A stretch of 64,000 nt of DNA from Impatiens glandulifera (GCF_907164915.1 NC_061867.1:55737771-55801770); one strand, 5' to 3'; shown: positions 36,201 to 46,921, numbered from the stretch's first letter. Translations and numbers: made by a program. Notes: generated by a model from the sequence alone, not told the origin.

Positions 36201-37450
36201 TTGAGTTAGAACAGATGGATGTTAAGACTGCGTTTCTTCATGGAAATTTAGAGGAAACCATCTACATGGAGCAGCCAGAAGGGTTCAAAGTTCAGCAAGA
36301 GAAGAACATGGTGTGTTTGCTTAGGAAGTCGTTGTATGGACTCAAACAATCACCAAGGCAGTGGTATTTACGGTTTGATGCGTTTATTACTCAACAAGGC
36401 TTTATGAGGAGTAGCTATGATACTTGTTTATACTTTAGAGGGAAGAATATACTTGAAGCTGATTATCTTCTGCTATATGTAGATGATATGCTACTAATCA
36501 GCAAAGAAGCTTCAAGTGTGAAGAAGTTGAAAATTGTTCTAAGTTCCGAGTTCGATATGAAGGACTTAGGCAAAGCTGCTAAGATTCTTGGGATAAGGAT
36601 TAAAAGAGACAGGAAGAATGGTGTAATGACTCTCAGCCAACAAGGGTATCTCGAGAAGGTGATTGACAAGTTCGAAATTCGAGGAGCCAAGCCAGCAAAG
36701 TTGCCGATCACGAATCAGTATCTGATGTCGTCTGTGAACTCGGCAAAAACCAGGTCAGATCAGACTTACATGGAAAAGATTCCGTATTCAAGTGCAGTTG
36801 GGTCTGTGATGTACTCAATGGTCTGTACCAGGCCAGACTTGGCACATGCGATTAGTGTCTTGAGCAGGTTTATGGCAAGTCCAGGCCGTGAACATTGGCT
36901 CGCAATGAAGTGGTTACTAAGATACATAGCCTCGACTACTAATGTGGGGATATGTTACAAGAAAAGAAGTGGAGCAGATGTTAGTGTAATTGGTTACGTG
37001 GACTCAGACTATGCAGGAGATAAAGACTCAAGGAAATCAACTTCGGCTTTCTATTTTTTGGTGAACGATAACTGTATCAGTTGGAAGAGTCAGTTGCAAT
37101 CAGTAGTGGCCTTATCAACAACAGAAGCCGAATATATCGCAGCAACTGAAGCTGTAAAGGAAGCAATGTGGATTCAGGGTCTGCTGCAAGAACTGAAGGT
37201 GTTCGAAGGACCTGCGACGGTGTTCACAGATAGCCAAAGTGCACTACACTTGTGCAAGAATCCCGTGTTCCATGACAGAACAAAACACGTGGATATCAAG
37301 CACCATTTCATTCGAGAGAAGATAGCAAAAGGGGTGGTTTCAATCAACAAGGTTGGAACAGAAGATAACCCGGCTGATGTTGGAACCAAGGTACTACCTC
37401 TAAGTAAATTCAGACATTGTTTGGATTTGCTTAGAGTTCAAGATATTTAG
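33269..37450 (+). CDS. Copia gag-pol polyprotein
   Basis: A single frame of 1393 aa without stops. In order: Gag (KFNGNGDFRIWQRKIRALL near residue 58), CCHC zinc knuckle CYHCGKVGHLRNHC (286-299), aspartic protease WVLDSGCTFHMT (active-site Asp343), integrase zinc-binding HHCC (His474 onward, CEHCVLG), integrase core with Asp535, Asp598 and Glu634 (DD35E), reverse transcriptase with YVDD (1070-1073), and RNase H (GYVDSDYAGD, STTEAEY, KHVDIKHHF). Domain order INT-RT-RH marks it as Ty1/Copia; motif wording is closest to the Tnt1/Tork lineage. Every catalytic motif I can check is present, so it may be competent. The first ATG gives about 52 extra residues before the usual Gag start; Met53 (33425) is an alternative. 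Confidence 0.95.
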   Translation: MERSLMLASDTDKEDSGSGAERDKVDKVQYYTRKRSTQKTAPWEFQWQSISSMKTDIDKFNGNGDFRIWQRKIRALLAQQHLLRTLEEPVSWPMEMNKDQKIEMTETAIGTIIFHLSDSVIRLIDNEKTPASMWRRLDELFQSKSLINKIYLKERLFSYKMMQEKTLTQNLDEFLKLNIELANSGENEAMSNENQAIIILNSLPESYKEVRNAIKYGRTSITLEEVISALKSRELELRTEKKASSNGENYMAKGKNFYKGQPRTNNKSKDKKSKTSQSESAETRKCYHCGKVGHLRNHCYSWLKDNKKKQVETKESANYGDGYDSGEVLMASMEDTRRDWVLDSGCTFHMTYRKDWISNFQKLSGCKVLMGNSNACQVEGIGDVSIKMFDGVVRVLKQVRFVPQLSRNLISLGILDDLGYTNQIVSGKMKIMKENRLMMQGIKQEGLYQLIGETVSRQSALIVSDEDRKATIWHRRLGHISEKGLQILSDKNILGLDRVKGLNFCEHCVLGKQHRQKFKTGVHKSKGVLEYVHSDLWGPEKTSTHGGNSYFLSIVDDYSRKVWVYLLKHKSDAFEKFKTWQTLVENLTGRKLKILRTDNGLEFCNEVFDSHCRELGVQRHRTVRSTPQQNGVAERMNRTLLDKSRCMLFGAGLSKSFWGEAVMTAAYLVNRCPSTAIEFKTPEEMWTGKPPDLSHLRPFGCTAFAHQKEGKLEPRSVKCVFLGYPQGVKGYRLWLKQSGGFKTINSRDVVFNEEEFVCLSQNQSNQGDLGKSEQGTGQVEINAGDHGQVEPLISDQNTEMVADNQEEFTGTDVEPVVAQDEEITAQSEVSYQLARDRERRQPKPIQRYGFSAYTDMLAYAFMTAVELDKTEPEDFKEALSSSDRSKWMEAMKEEMNSLYKNSTWEIVPRPVKQSVIKCRWIYKIKEGTSIQEGVKYKARLVAKGFSQKEGVDYNEIFSPVVKYKTIRIMLSLVTQFDLELEQMDVKTAFLHGNLEETIYMEQPEGFKVQQEKNMVCLLRKSLYGLKQSPRQWYLRFDAFITQQGFMRSSYDTCLYFRGKNILEADYLLLYVDDMLLISKEASSVKKLKIVLSSEFDMKDLGKAAKILGIRIKRDRKNGVMTLSQQGYLEKVIDKFEIRGAKPAKLPITNQYLMSSVNSAKTRSDQTYMEKIPYSSAVGSVMYSMVCTRPDLAHAISVLSRFMASPGREHWLAMKWLLRYIASTTNVGICYKKRSGADVSVIGYVDSDYAGDKDSRKSTSAFYFLVNDNCISWKSQLQSVVALSTTEAEYIAATEAVKEAMWIQGLLQELKVFEGPATVFTDSQSALHLCKNPVFHDRTKHVDIKHHFIREKIAKGVVSINKVGTEDNPADVGTKVLPLSKFRHCLDLLRVQDI

Positions 37451-37525
37451 TGCAATGAAGGCTTCGAGCAATGAAGTGATGAACATATTCGATTTCACTA
37501 GAACAAGAGAAGGACCATTCAACTC

Positions 37526-37536
37526 AAGGTGGAGAT
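37526..37536 (+). other. Polypurine tract
   Basis: AAGGTGGAGAT directly before the right LTR, the expected plus-strand priming site. Confidence 0.85.
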
Positions 37537-37894
37537 TGTTGAAATTGAGTTGATGGGTCAGGCCCAATTAAATAGGCCCAATTAACTAAAGTGTCAAAGA
37601 CTTTAGTTTGTTAAGTTTGTTAAGTTAGTTAGGACAAGTTGTTTATATATATATATATGAGTAATTCACACAAAAATGTAAGAGATTTCAAAGGTGTGAT
37701 TGATATATATGAGAACGAGGTGTAACTGAAACGTTTAATTGTGATAGTGGAATCGAGTTCGTAACAGAGCTCGACGGAGACGTAGACCATCTTTTTTGGG
37801 TCGAACTCCGATATCAAATCTTGTGTTGTTTTATTGGTTTCTTGCTGTGATATTTCTTAAGTTCTTTGATTGATTAGGAGGGAAATTCCCTACA
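37537..37894 (+). repeat. 3' LTR of Copia element
   Basis: 358 bp, matching the 5' LTR except for two A/G differences and one inserted G near the start, plus one extra TA unit. Confidence 0.93.
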
Positions 37895-38115
37895 GGCAAT
37901 TCGAAATTAGAATCTAATAATACAGCTAAGAGGAAGCGAAATTGAAGGATCTTACAAGAAGAACTCAATAGGATTTCCTGCACATTATGTGAAAGAGATT
38001 CAATGGAGGAGAAAATAAATAAGAATCCAATAATCGAAGCATCTAAGAAGAAGTCAGCAATTCCTGCACATTTTGTCAAAGAGATTCAATGGAGGAAAAT
38101 AAATAAGAATCTAAC
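37895..38115. repeat. Minisatellite right of the Copia element
   Basis: Two to three more units of the array at 32440-32853 ('gattcaatggaggagaaaataaataagaatcc', 'attcctgcacatttt'). The Copia element therefore inserted within, or recombined inside, one array. Confidence 0.8.
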
Positions 38116-39599
38116 AAGAAGAAGTCAATGAATCGGATAACGAACAAACCGTTAGTGAGATGAATATCGAGATTAGTGATCCTAAAACATAATTATAGAT
38201 TTTTGAAATTCAATAAGAAGCGTATAGTTTGAGAGTGAATCTGGATCAGATAATCAATCATCTACTACAATACATCATATCAACTTTGCAATGAAACAGA
38301 GATAGATGTTAGTAAAAGTATTCTTTTAATAACGTTTATTAAAAGAGATTATTACCTACATGCATAGCATAGCATAACATAGAAGAAATGTCGTAGGCCT
38401 TGATAGAACGCATTAATCAAAGTTTCCTCGTCTGCTGCGTTTGGAGTTTTCGTCCATCATCAACAATCAAAGGATTAGAAGGAAACCGAACAAATTGGAT
38501 AAACAAACTAATATGGAATAGAGATACTCACACAAACCAATGCTGAACGCAGGAATTCATGAAGCTCTCTCTCTCTCCTCTGAATGGTGATGGTTCGATT
38601 CAAAGCAGAGAAAATTGGAACGACACTATTTTAGCAATTTACCCCTTGAAGAGTTAGTTAGTTAACATATATGATATAAGCCGTGAAAAATAAATAAAAA
38701 AATAAAAAATTAATTAATATTATAGTGTAATTTAATTTTATAATTTTTAATTTTACTTTTTTTTCAAACAATATATTTTATTATTTTATCAACTATAACC
38801 TCCGTAAAGTTATTTTTTTAATTTAGAAAGTTTAAATATAGATAGAAAGTTTGTGTTCGTAAAAAAATTATATAGTAGAGTTCAGTCGAGAGGATTAGTG
38901 ATCTTGGATTAGTGATCTTAAAAACGGTTCAGTTGGGGTTCTCTTAAGAATAATCTTCAGTTGGGGTTCTCTTAAGAATAATCTTATGACGAAGAAGTGA
39001 TATGAAGAGAATACTGATATTTTTGTATTATATTAGTTTGTATATTTTTTTTTATTAAAAAAAAAAACTATAACCTTGTAATTGTATGAAATCAATTTTT
39101 TGATCTTTTCTTTTAATTGATCATTTTTTTCTTACCAATGTTTGGAGGATATTTGTTGATTTATTCCTTGAGATAAATTTGATTCCCACAATTCTGTCCT
39201 AAACATTCAATAGCCAAATGAAAATTTCACCATTACAAGAGTAATTGAATGTAATTACAAATTTTCTTTATTTAAATTATTAAATCCGAATTCAAATATA
39301 AATATAGATAAATGTTTTCAAATGAAGCCATGATGGAAAGAAGGCAAGCTAATAATCCAAAATCCATATTCTTCTAGGAGTATGCAATCATATTATTACA
39401 TAACTACTTTCATGAGATTTTTACTTTCACCAAATCAAGAAAAATAACAAGTTCACATATCTTAAAAATTACCAACAACATATATAATCATATCATCAAT
39501 TAATGGGCGTGAAATGTGCCCGTTTGACTTTGATACAAAATACGATTCAATTCAATTCGATAGGGAATATTATTATATAAGTGTTTGTGGTGGGGGTGC
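38116..39599. other. Spacer; possible bZIP leader near 38560-38640
   Basis: On the minus strand 38640-38545 is CT/GA-rich, resembles a 5' UTR and is followed by a GT donor-like site, so it could be the first non-coding exon of the bZIP gene. A 31-bp phrase 'cttcagttggggttctcttaagaataatc' is tandemly duplicated at 38932-38983. The rest is AT-rich and holds the 3' flank of the magnesium transporter gene. Confidence 0.35.
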
Positions 39600-42500
39600 T
39601 TATGATCCAATTAGTGACTTCCATCTGGCATAACCAAGCATAAGTAGAAAAAGCAAAACACAGGCAGCCGTAATCGATCCAACAAAGATTTCAAATATTC
39701 CTTCCATATTGTACAATGGGCAAGGGATGTTCATACCAAATATTCCTGCTATGAGTGTTTCAACTGCTATTGCAAATGAAGCTATTGTCAGTGTCAACTG
39801 AAGTTGGATAAGTTCGTTACGCTGGTTGTCCAGTTGGATGTTCACATAGTCCTCTGTATCGTCAATGTACTCGCGAACCTGCCAAAAATATTGTTGCAGT
39901 TTTCAATTTCGTAAAGATGGGTGCCAGAATCATCATCAATCAATCGTGCTAATGCTTGTCAAATTAGAAGACTGATTTTTCAACCATTTTTTATGGTTTC
40001 AGTTCACATTGATTTTCGAATTTGGATTGTATAATTTCTACAGGAAACCTAAAGATGGAAATGGATACAAACCCTTTATATCAAGCTAATACAAACTCAT
40101 GTATAAGCCTTAATTCTACATGGAAAATTGAATACGAAAATAAATGGGTCGAATTCAAACCCATACAGCTTAAAATCGTAACTCTGAAACTATGTTAAGT
40201 CAGCTCCTATTTAGAAGTTTAACTAGCAAGAAAGGCATTATTATCAGCAAACTCCATAAAGCATCTAGTCACTTAACAATTTATAACATTTTAGCCTTTT
40301 TATAAATCAATATCCCCATCACCATTCGATTCTCACTAAGAGCACTCTAAATTAAAGGGTGTTCATGATTGTGGAGGGTCATGCTAGCCACCCATAAACC
40401 CGGGTTACAAAAAAAAAAATCCCATCAACAAAATTAAAAAAAGAGAATACCCACTAATTATTATTTTTTTGAAAGGATAGATGTTCATTTTTTGCTCCAT
40501 CAACTTACATCAAAAACTTGTTTTGCCTCCTCAACATGCGGTAGACTCATTTTGCTTCCTGAACATTTTGAAATGGCTCTAATTACTTCCCATTGTCATT
40601 TTTTTGATAACTTCGTTTAAGGCATTGATATGATTTTAGAAAGAAAGGAAACATTTTAGTCAATAATTGTGACTAAGGAAGTGCAAAAATTGTAGATAGA
40701 TGACTTACAAAACTTAACAGAATTAACAAAAAAACAGTCTATGGGATGTAATTTGAGCCATTTATAAAAGTTTGGGAAGCAAAAAGAGCTTTGATGCAAG
40801 TTGATGAAGCAAAATGAACTTCTATCCTTTTTTAACTAATGAAGTTCTTTGATTGTGCACACCAAACAAGGTTATTTTAAAATGACCTGTCAGTCATTTA
40901 AATAACCCAAGATTAAACAAGGACTGAATATGTAAAGAGCTGAAATAGAGAAAAATCCTAATGAACTGCAGAAATAACTTTCTTTTTGTTGTAACCTAAC
41001 TATTCTTGGGGGAATTCTGGTTGGAAATTATGATACTTACCGAAAGGATTTTGTTCCTGGTTCCATCAAGCTGCATGAAATAAGCCTCAAGCAACATCTC
41101 GAGATCTTCCACATCACCATCATCCAAATAGCTGCTTGACCTTGCACTAGCACTTCTGTTGGAGCCAAGACGGCCAAGATGAGAGCCTGCAGTAACAATG
41201 CTATTAGAAGCAGGGGCTCCTAACAGAGCTTCAGCTTGCTGATTCTGAATCCATCTCCGAGTCAAGTACAGTTGTGCCATGTCTTCATTGTCATCTAGAA
41301 GATGTTCAATTTCATCTCTCACCTGACAAAATAATGAAATATTTGCTTCAAACAGAAACAAAGAAAATAATTGAATAAAGAAAGCCAACAACTTAAAATC
41401 AGTAAGGCCTTGTCAAGGCAGCCTATTTGCTGCTCTTTTTGAGGCATGAGAGTAGCCTTTTTTGTGCTCATTACATTTTATGTAAATTACAGAAAATTCA
41501 TATCATCAACTAAATACCAAAATATACTTATTTATTCTTATATAACATTTTAAAATATTAAATATGTCATTAACCGAAAATCCACCCGTGTCATCAAACA
41601 AGAAATTTCCAAAAAACAATAAACAAATTAATTTCCACTTGATTGATGGCGATATTGTTATACAAACCAAACAGATGATATAATGTTAATTTATGATTAT
41701 GCATCAGTAGATAAGCGTCAAAATGAATAGATCTTTTCTAAATCTTGTTTAATGCACCATCCCAATGAACACCACATACAACAAGGTTCATGTTAACAAA
41801 AAGAGACCAATTGAAGTACAAGAAGAAATATGAAGGCAAGTCGTGGCTTCCTAATAAAAATGATTTACTCCATTATTAGACTAAACAAGCGTTTCTCTTT
41901 TTAGATGACCCAGATGTCTTGGTTCAATCGAGATGTTTTCAATGGGAATCAAACCTGGCACCTTGAGGTGGTAAGCCCCTTAGGTCAAGCCTCTTCTCAT
42001 TTGATTTTCCCAAGATGGGTAACTAAACAATTGTTTCCTTATTGTGTGGAAGGTAGATGAAGGAAAGCAAACGATCGGTAACTAATGGAGATGGTGACCA
42101 GTAATTGAAGCTTTTGGACAAAGGCATGATAGCAAGAGAATGAAAATACCCAGTGTGTGAAGATCAAGTGGTAAGAGTTTCCAACTAAGAGGTTGATGTC
42201 TAGGTTTGATTGGATTCTCACTGAAACCGTTTTGAATGATGTGGGGTTCATGGCTTAGGGATTTGTGCTAACCTTCTTTAGGGAAAATAAATTACGGTCT
42301 TATAAAGCAAGAAAATGTAAATAGAAGTGCAGCTCCTGCAAACTATGCTATCTAGCAGAATGGGAAATGCACTATTTAGACTTTAAAAAATATATTAGGA
42401 TAATAAAACTTGCCGGGAAACAGTTGAGAAAATCTGGCCTGAGCCCACTATATGTAACAAATATCAAGTTGAGACAATCTAATGCAAATACAATAAGATA

Positions 42501-44231
42501 GTACCTTCTGCACTCTTGCCAATAAACGAGTAAGATTGCTTTTCAAACTGCGTACACGCTCGAGATTCTTAGTACTAACACTCCTTGCCAATTCATCTAA
42601 CACGGGATAAGCTTCCTTCTCAAGGTCAGCCACGCATGAGTCTAAATACGTGCAGACAGCCACTAGTGCAATCTCGAGCACTTGAAATTCAAATGGGAGC
42701 TCGCTATGTAAACCTTCAGGAGGTTCGGGAGCAGATAACCATTGTCCTGCAGACCTATGCATGTCATCATCTTGTTCAGATATTCGGGCACCTCCTTGAT
42801 TATTGGAAGAACTTATATTTGGAAGTTGTTGTCTCAGTTGGTCCACAAATGGAAGAACATCTTGCCTGAGAGGATCCAGCAATAACACCTCTTCTGCAGT
42901 AACTATAGCTTTGACAAATTCCAAATTGACAACCATAGCTTTCTCCCTTGCTGCAGAGACAATATTTTTTAAGTCAAAATCTTCCAATACAAAAAAAAAA
43001 GTAGCCTATAACTGAGAAATTCTTGCATTATCTTGGATTGTTGGATGTCTACAACTGGTCCTTTCAATGAAATAACACTGCAACTTGAATGAAATAAACG
43101 CACTAACTAAGAAACGTGATGAATAACTCCAAAAAGTTACAATTACTGTGCCAAGTTGTACAGACTGTTCAAACAATTCATATCCATCATCATCAGACAG
43201 AGATACAACTCATCCATTTTGTGTAACAGGAAAATTATTGCATTATCTTGGATGGTTGGATGTCTACAACTGGTCCTTTCAATGAAATAACACTGCATCT
43301 TGAATGAAATAAAGGCACTAACTAACTAAGAAACATGATGAATAACTCTATAAAACTACAATTACTGTGCCAAGTTGTACAGGCTGTTGAAACAATTCAT
43401 ATCTATCATCATCAGACAGAGATACAACTCATCCACTTTCTGTAGCACGAAGATTATTGCATTATCTTGGATTGTTTGATGTCTGCAATTGGTCCTTTCA
43501 ACGAAAAAACACTGCAACTTGAGTGAATAAAGGCACTAACTAACTAAGAAACATGATGAATAACTCCAAAAAACTACAATTACTGTGCCAAGTTGTACAG
43601 ACTGTTCAAACAATTCATATCTATCATCATCAGACAGAGATACATCTCATCCTTTTTGTGTAGCACAAAAATTATTGCATCATCTTGGATGGTTGGATGT
43701 CTGCAACTGGTCCTTTCAATGAATAAAGGCACTAACTAAGAAACATGATGAATAAGTGCAAGAAAACTACAATTACTGTGCCAGGTTGTAATCATATATA
43801 TCATCATCATCAGACAGAGATACAGCTCATGAATGAGAACGAATTGATCATATGAACACAAATAAACGGGATCCGAATCGTCTTCCCAATGAAAATGAGA
43901 GATTACCGAGTATATTGGAGGAGTGAGAGAAAACGGGGCCAAGAATCCTTAAATCCCTAGCCGGAATAGAAGCGCGTCTAATAATCGTACTCTTATCGCA
44001 CTCAATGAGTTCTGAATGACCAAATCGATCAAACCTCATCCACAATCTCGCTCCACCGGCTTTCTTCTTAGGTTTAGCAGACGCTCCAGCAGCAGCGGCG
44101 TTCATCGCCAGGATGGAGTTATCAATCATCGAAGGAGACGCGACGGAATCGACCGTAGTCGTAACCGTGACGGTCTTCTTCGGCCTTCGTCGGCTTACAG
44201 AACGACCGAAGGAGAACGGGCCCTTCCCCAT
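39600..44231 (-). CDS. MRS2-4: MRS2/MGT magnesium transporter (MRS2-4/MGT6 type)
   Basis: Four exons (minus): 44231-43907, 42950-42505, 41322-41041, 39878-39600; phases agree, 443 aa. Conserved segments follow the plant CorA-like order: [19 protein letters not shown] and [20 protein letters not shown] in exon 1; [21 protein letters not shown] and [12 protein letters not shown] in exon 2; [22 protein letters not shown] and [20 protein letters not shown] in exon 3; [12 protein letters not shown] and two C-terminal membrane helices in exon 4, the first ending in the signature GMN (399-401). The family forms pentameric Mg2+ channels. The N-terminus [10 protein letters not shown] and the overall wording resemble Arabidopsis MRS2-4 more than other members; localisation is not decidable here. 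Introns hold a 217-bp tandem repeat, SINE-like segments and a MITE. Confidence 0.94.
40461..40834. mobile_element. MITE with ~65-bp inverted repeats in intron 3
   Basis: The left arm (GGATAGATGTTCATTTTTTG ... CCATCAACTTACATCAAA) and the right arm (reverse complement GGATAGAAGTTCATTTTGC ... TCATCAACTTGCATCAAA) match over about 65 bp at roughly 85%. The flanks ACTAATTA (40453-40460) and ACTAATGA (40835-40842) resemble an aged target duplication. 374 bp, non-coding, in the last intron of the Mg transporter gene. Confidence 0.7.
41938..42000 (-). mobile_element. tRNA-derived SINE-like segment
   Basis: The minus strand reads GGCTTGACCTAAGGGG (weak Pol III A-box) and, about 25 bp on, AGGTTTGATTCCC (B-box). 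Matches the tRNA-related head of plant SINEs. Located in intron 2 of the Mg transporter. Confidence 0.4.
42155..42230 (+). mobile_element. tRNA-derived SINE-like segment
   Basis: AGATCAAGTGGTAAGAG (A-box-like) and, about 40 bp on, AGGTTTGATTGG (B-box-like), in the same intron as the minus-strand segment at 41938-42000. Body and tail are not resolved. Confidence 0.4.
43023..43832. repeat. ~217-bp tandem repeat, ~3.7 copies, intron 1
   Basis: Copies start at about 43023, 43238, 43457 and 43675 with 'ttgcattatcttggat-gttggatgtct-caa-tggtcctttcaa'; the last is shortened. It fills most of intron 1 (42951-43906) of the Mg transporter gene. The final copy ends a few bases from the exon 1 donor. Confidence 0.92.
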
Positions 44232-44704
44232 TCTCTCTCTGTATAGACGACGCTATCTTCGCTTCAGTTTGGGCATTTAGAACCTGGCAAGTGATGTGTG
44301 TGGTGTGTCTCTCTCTCTCTCTATAGGTCTAGCCCATGGAAATGGAAGAGAGACGATGAAGATGATGATGAGAATGAAATGGTGGTTGCTATGAATGCTA
44401 GCTCCGACCTGAAATTCCGATTTTGATGCCATAAGAAGAAGGCCCATAAACATATATACTTTCTCACCTTTCTCAGATTCTGCCTGAATTGAATGTATAT
44501 ATATATATGATGTTTACAAAATAACACTTATTTATATATAGGATCACTTTATATTTAATATTATTAAGCAATTTGTAGATGTAATTATTTAATACTTTTC
44601 AACATTTTCTTTTTTATATTATAGTAATTTATTTAATTAAACTCAAGATTAGTGGGATTGGGTTGATAGTTTCTAGATAGAAAAAACGTGTTAAAAATTT
44701 GACT
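44232..44704. other. 5' flank of Mg transporter gene
   Basis: Contains a (CT)n tract at about 44308-44323 that suits a leader or core promoter of the minus-strand gene, GATGATGATGAGAATGA repeats and AT-rich sequence. No other gene is seen. Confidence 0.45.
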
Positions 44705-44712
44705 GAAATAAT

Positions 44713-45295
44713 GGGAAATTGGACGAAATGACCCTAAAAATTGGGTTATTTGCCTCCGTGGTCACCCAATAATAAAATTGATCTGGTGACCACTTTATTT
44801 TTTTTAGACGGAATTACCCTTTTCGCGTAACGCGAAGGGACTTCGCGAAACGCGAAGTGAAACAGTGTGAATATATATACTAAAATTTTTTCATTTTCTT
44901 CATTTCGTTTCTCTCTCTTCTCTCTCTTTTCTCTCTGTTCTTGTTCGTCGGCGGCGAAACGGCGACGGCGGCGAAACTTCGGCGACAACAACTTCGGCTA
45001 TGCCTTAAATCTACAAAGATAAGAAACCTTAACCCTGATTTATGTTCTTTTTAATGAAACTCTAACCCTAAATCAATTAAATCGGTTCATATTGGTTCAT
45101 ATTTGTTCATATTTGTTAATATTGGTTCATATTGGTTCATACTGGTTCATATTGGTTCATTTTTTGTTCATCTTATTGTTCTTATGTCTATGATGATATT
45201 TGCAGATCATATGGGTTCCGTTTCACGAAGGGCTTCTCGTTACGCGAAGGGCTTATCGTTACGCGAAGGGCTTCTCGTTTCGCGAAGGGCTTCAC
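44713..45295 (+). repeat. Left inverted arm of the MULE-like element
   Basis: Contains in order the terminus, TTCGCGTAACGCGAAGG / TTCGCGAAACGCGAAG palindromic motifs, a CT-rich tract, the CGGCGGCGAAACGGCGACGG block, a ~10-bp repeat (ggttcatatt)n at 45085-45160, and 3-4 copies of a 19-bp repeat (tcgttacgcgaagggcttc) at 45215-45292. Confidence 0.88.
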
Positions 45296-45494
45296 GAATC
45301 TAATCTTGGGCGAAGATATTGAAAGAAATGGGTCGGAATTCAGTGAAGAAGTACTTACAGCAAGACGAAAACCGGCTAAGTGTTATGGATGAAGGGTTTT
45401 CTCAATAGTCAATACAATTGAGTTGTTTTCATTTATGTGTTCTATAATTATATGTTAAAGGGTTTGTTTGTAGAATTGCATTTTGATAGGGGAA
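45296..45494 (+). other. Unrecognised insert in the MULE-like element
   Basis: Unique sequence between the left arm and the first 676-bp unit. It opens with coding-like text, about 30 codons in one frame (GEDIERNGSEFSEEVL), closing with a stop at 45390-45392. It may be part of the captured host DNA. Not identified. Confidence 0.35.
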
Positions 45495-46050
45495 GACATA
45501 GAGAAATTGAGATTGAACTATTATTTAATATCATTTTTTACTTCTCACAGCTGATGGAATTGAGGTAATCTTGATCAATTTGATATGGGTTGTTTTAGAA
45601 TCACCTTAGAGAATGTTTGTGTGTCTGGCTGGGTCCCGTTTTTGATTTGGTTATGATTTGAGGAAAACAATCTTTAATATTAATATTGATTGATTCCATT
45701 CAAGTTGTCAAGCTCATTCTTTAGGTCAAAGATTAACATGTCTTATTCAATAGAATTAGTCCATCAAGTTAGATTAATAGGTGAAGAGGTTATCTTGGGC
45801 TAAATCTTCTATTTTTATATTTAAAAAAGCTTCTTTAAGATGTTTGACTTGAGATTAACTCAAGTGGCAGATCGCGGGCTCGAATCTTATTTAGAACGCC
45901 TTAAGTTGAAGTGGATATGATTGCTAGCTTCCAACATTCAAAAAACAAACTTGTTTATATGGAATCGATCAATTCTTAGTGAGGGGGTGAGTCATGTCTT
46001 GTTTTTGCAAAGTTTTATCTTTTACTATGTTTTTTGTTGATACTATTTAG

Positions 46051-46245
46051 GGTGCTGATCTTATGGTGAGAGCTGCTAAAAGGTCAATTGTTGATGAGCT
46101 TGAAGCAATGCTGGATGTGGTTGATCCTCAACCACCGGGTAAGTCAATCTACTCGAGGAGGAGAACATTTGACATAGAGAAATTGAGATTGGACTATTAT
46201 TTAAGATCATTGTTTTACTTCTCACAGCTGATGAGATTGAGGTAA
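46051..46245 (+). pseudogene. Captured exon-like segment, copy 1
   Basis: After TTGATACTATTTAG comes a segment reading GADLMVRAAKRSIVDELE then AMLDVVDPQPP, ending at a GTAAGT donor (46140). A following CACAG acceptor at about 46227 opens a 14-bp mini-exon ending at GTAATC; spliced in phase it adds ADEIE. This exon-intron-exon layout suggests a captured host gene piece. I do not recognise the source gene. Confidence 0.5.
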
Positions 46246-46726
46246 TCTTGATCAATTTGATATGGGTTGTTTTAGAATCACCTTAGAGAATGTTTGTGTG
46301 TCTGGCTGGGTCCCGTTTTTGATTTGGTTATGATTTGAGGAAAACAATCTTTAATATTAATATTGATTGATTCCATTCAAGTTGTCAAGCTCATTCTTTA
46401 GGTCAAAGATTAACATGTCTTATTCAATAGAATTAGTCCATCAAGTTAGATTAATAGGTGAAGAGGTTATCTTGGGCTAAATCTTCTATTTTATATTTAA
46501 AAAAGCTTCTTTAAGATGTTTGACTTGAGATTAACTCAAGTGGCAGATCGCGGGCTCGAATCTTATTTAGAACGCCTTAAGTTGAAGTGGATATGATTGC
46601 TAGCTTCCAACATTCAAAAAACAAACTTGTTTATATGGAATCGATCAATTCTTAGTGAGGGGGTGAGTCATGTCTTGTTTTTGCAAAGTTTTATCTTTTA
46701 CTATGTTTTTTGTTGATACTATTTAG

Positions 46727-46921
46727 GGTGCTGATCTTATGGTGAGAGCTGCTAAAAGGTCAATTGTTGATGAGCTTGAAGCAATGCTGGATGTGGTTGA
46801 TCCTCAACCACCGGGTAAGTCAATCTACTCGAGGAGGAGAACATTTGACATAGAGAAATTGAGATTGGACTATTATTTAAGATCATTGTTTTACTTCTCA
46901 CAGCTGATGAGATTGAGGTAA
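46727..46921 (+). pseudogene. Captured exon-like segment, copy 2
   Basis: Exact repeat of the segment at 46051-46245, displaced by 676 bp, with the same acceptor, donor and mini-exon. The identical reading frame in both copies reflects recent duplication and is not by itself evidence of function. Confidence 0.5.

Larger units (their letters stand above)
32854..37894 (+). mobile_element. Complete Tnt1-like Copia LTR retrotransposon
   Basis: A 5041-bp element with direct LTRs at 32854-33208 and 37537-37894, TG...CA ends, primer-binding site TGGTATCAGAGC (initiator-Met tRNA type) one base after the left LTR, a purine-rich tract AAGGTGGAGAT just before the right LTR, and one uninterrupted gag-pol frame. 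The LTRs differ by about 2 substitutions, a 1-bp indel and one TA unit, so insertion is recent. It lies in a minisatellite upstream of, and antisense to, the bZIP coding exons. No matching 5-bp target duplication is seen (AAAGC left, GGCAA right). Confidence 0.95.

Noticed and set aside
33930..37389. Minus-strand frames of 60-100 codons inside the Copia element
   Set aside because: Shadows of the gag-pol frame; none shows family motifs.
38400..38460. Possible upstream bZIP coding exon on the minus strand
   Set aside because: No frame matches the conserved N-terminus of the group.
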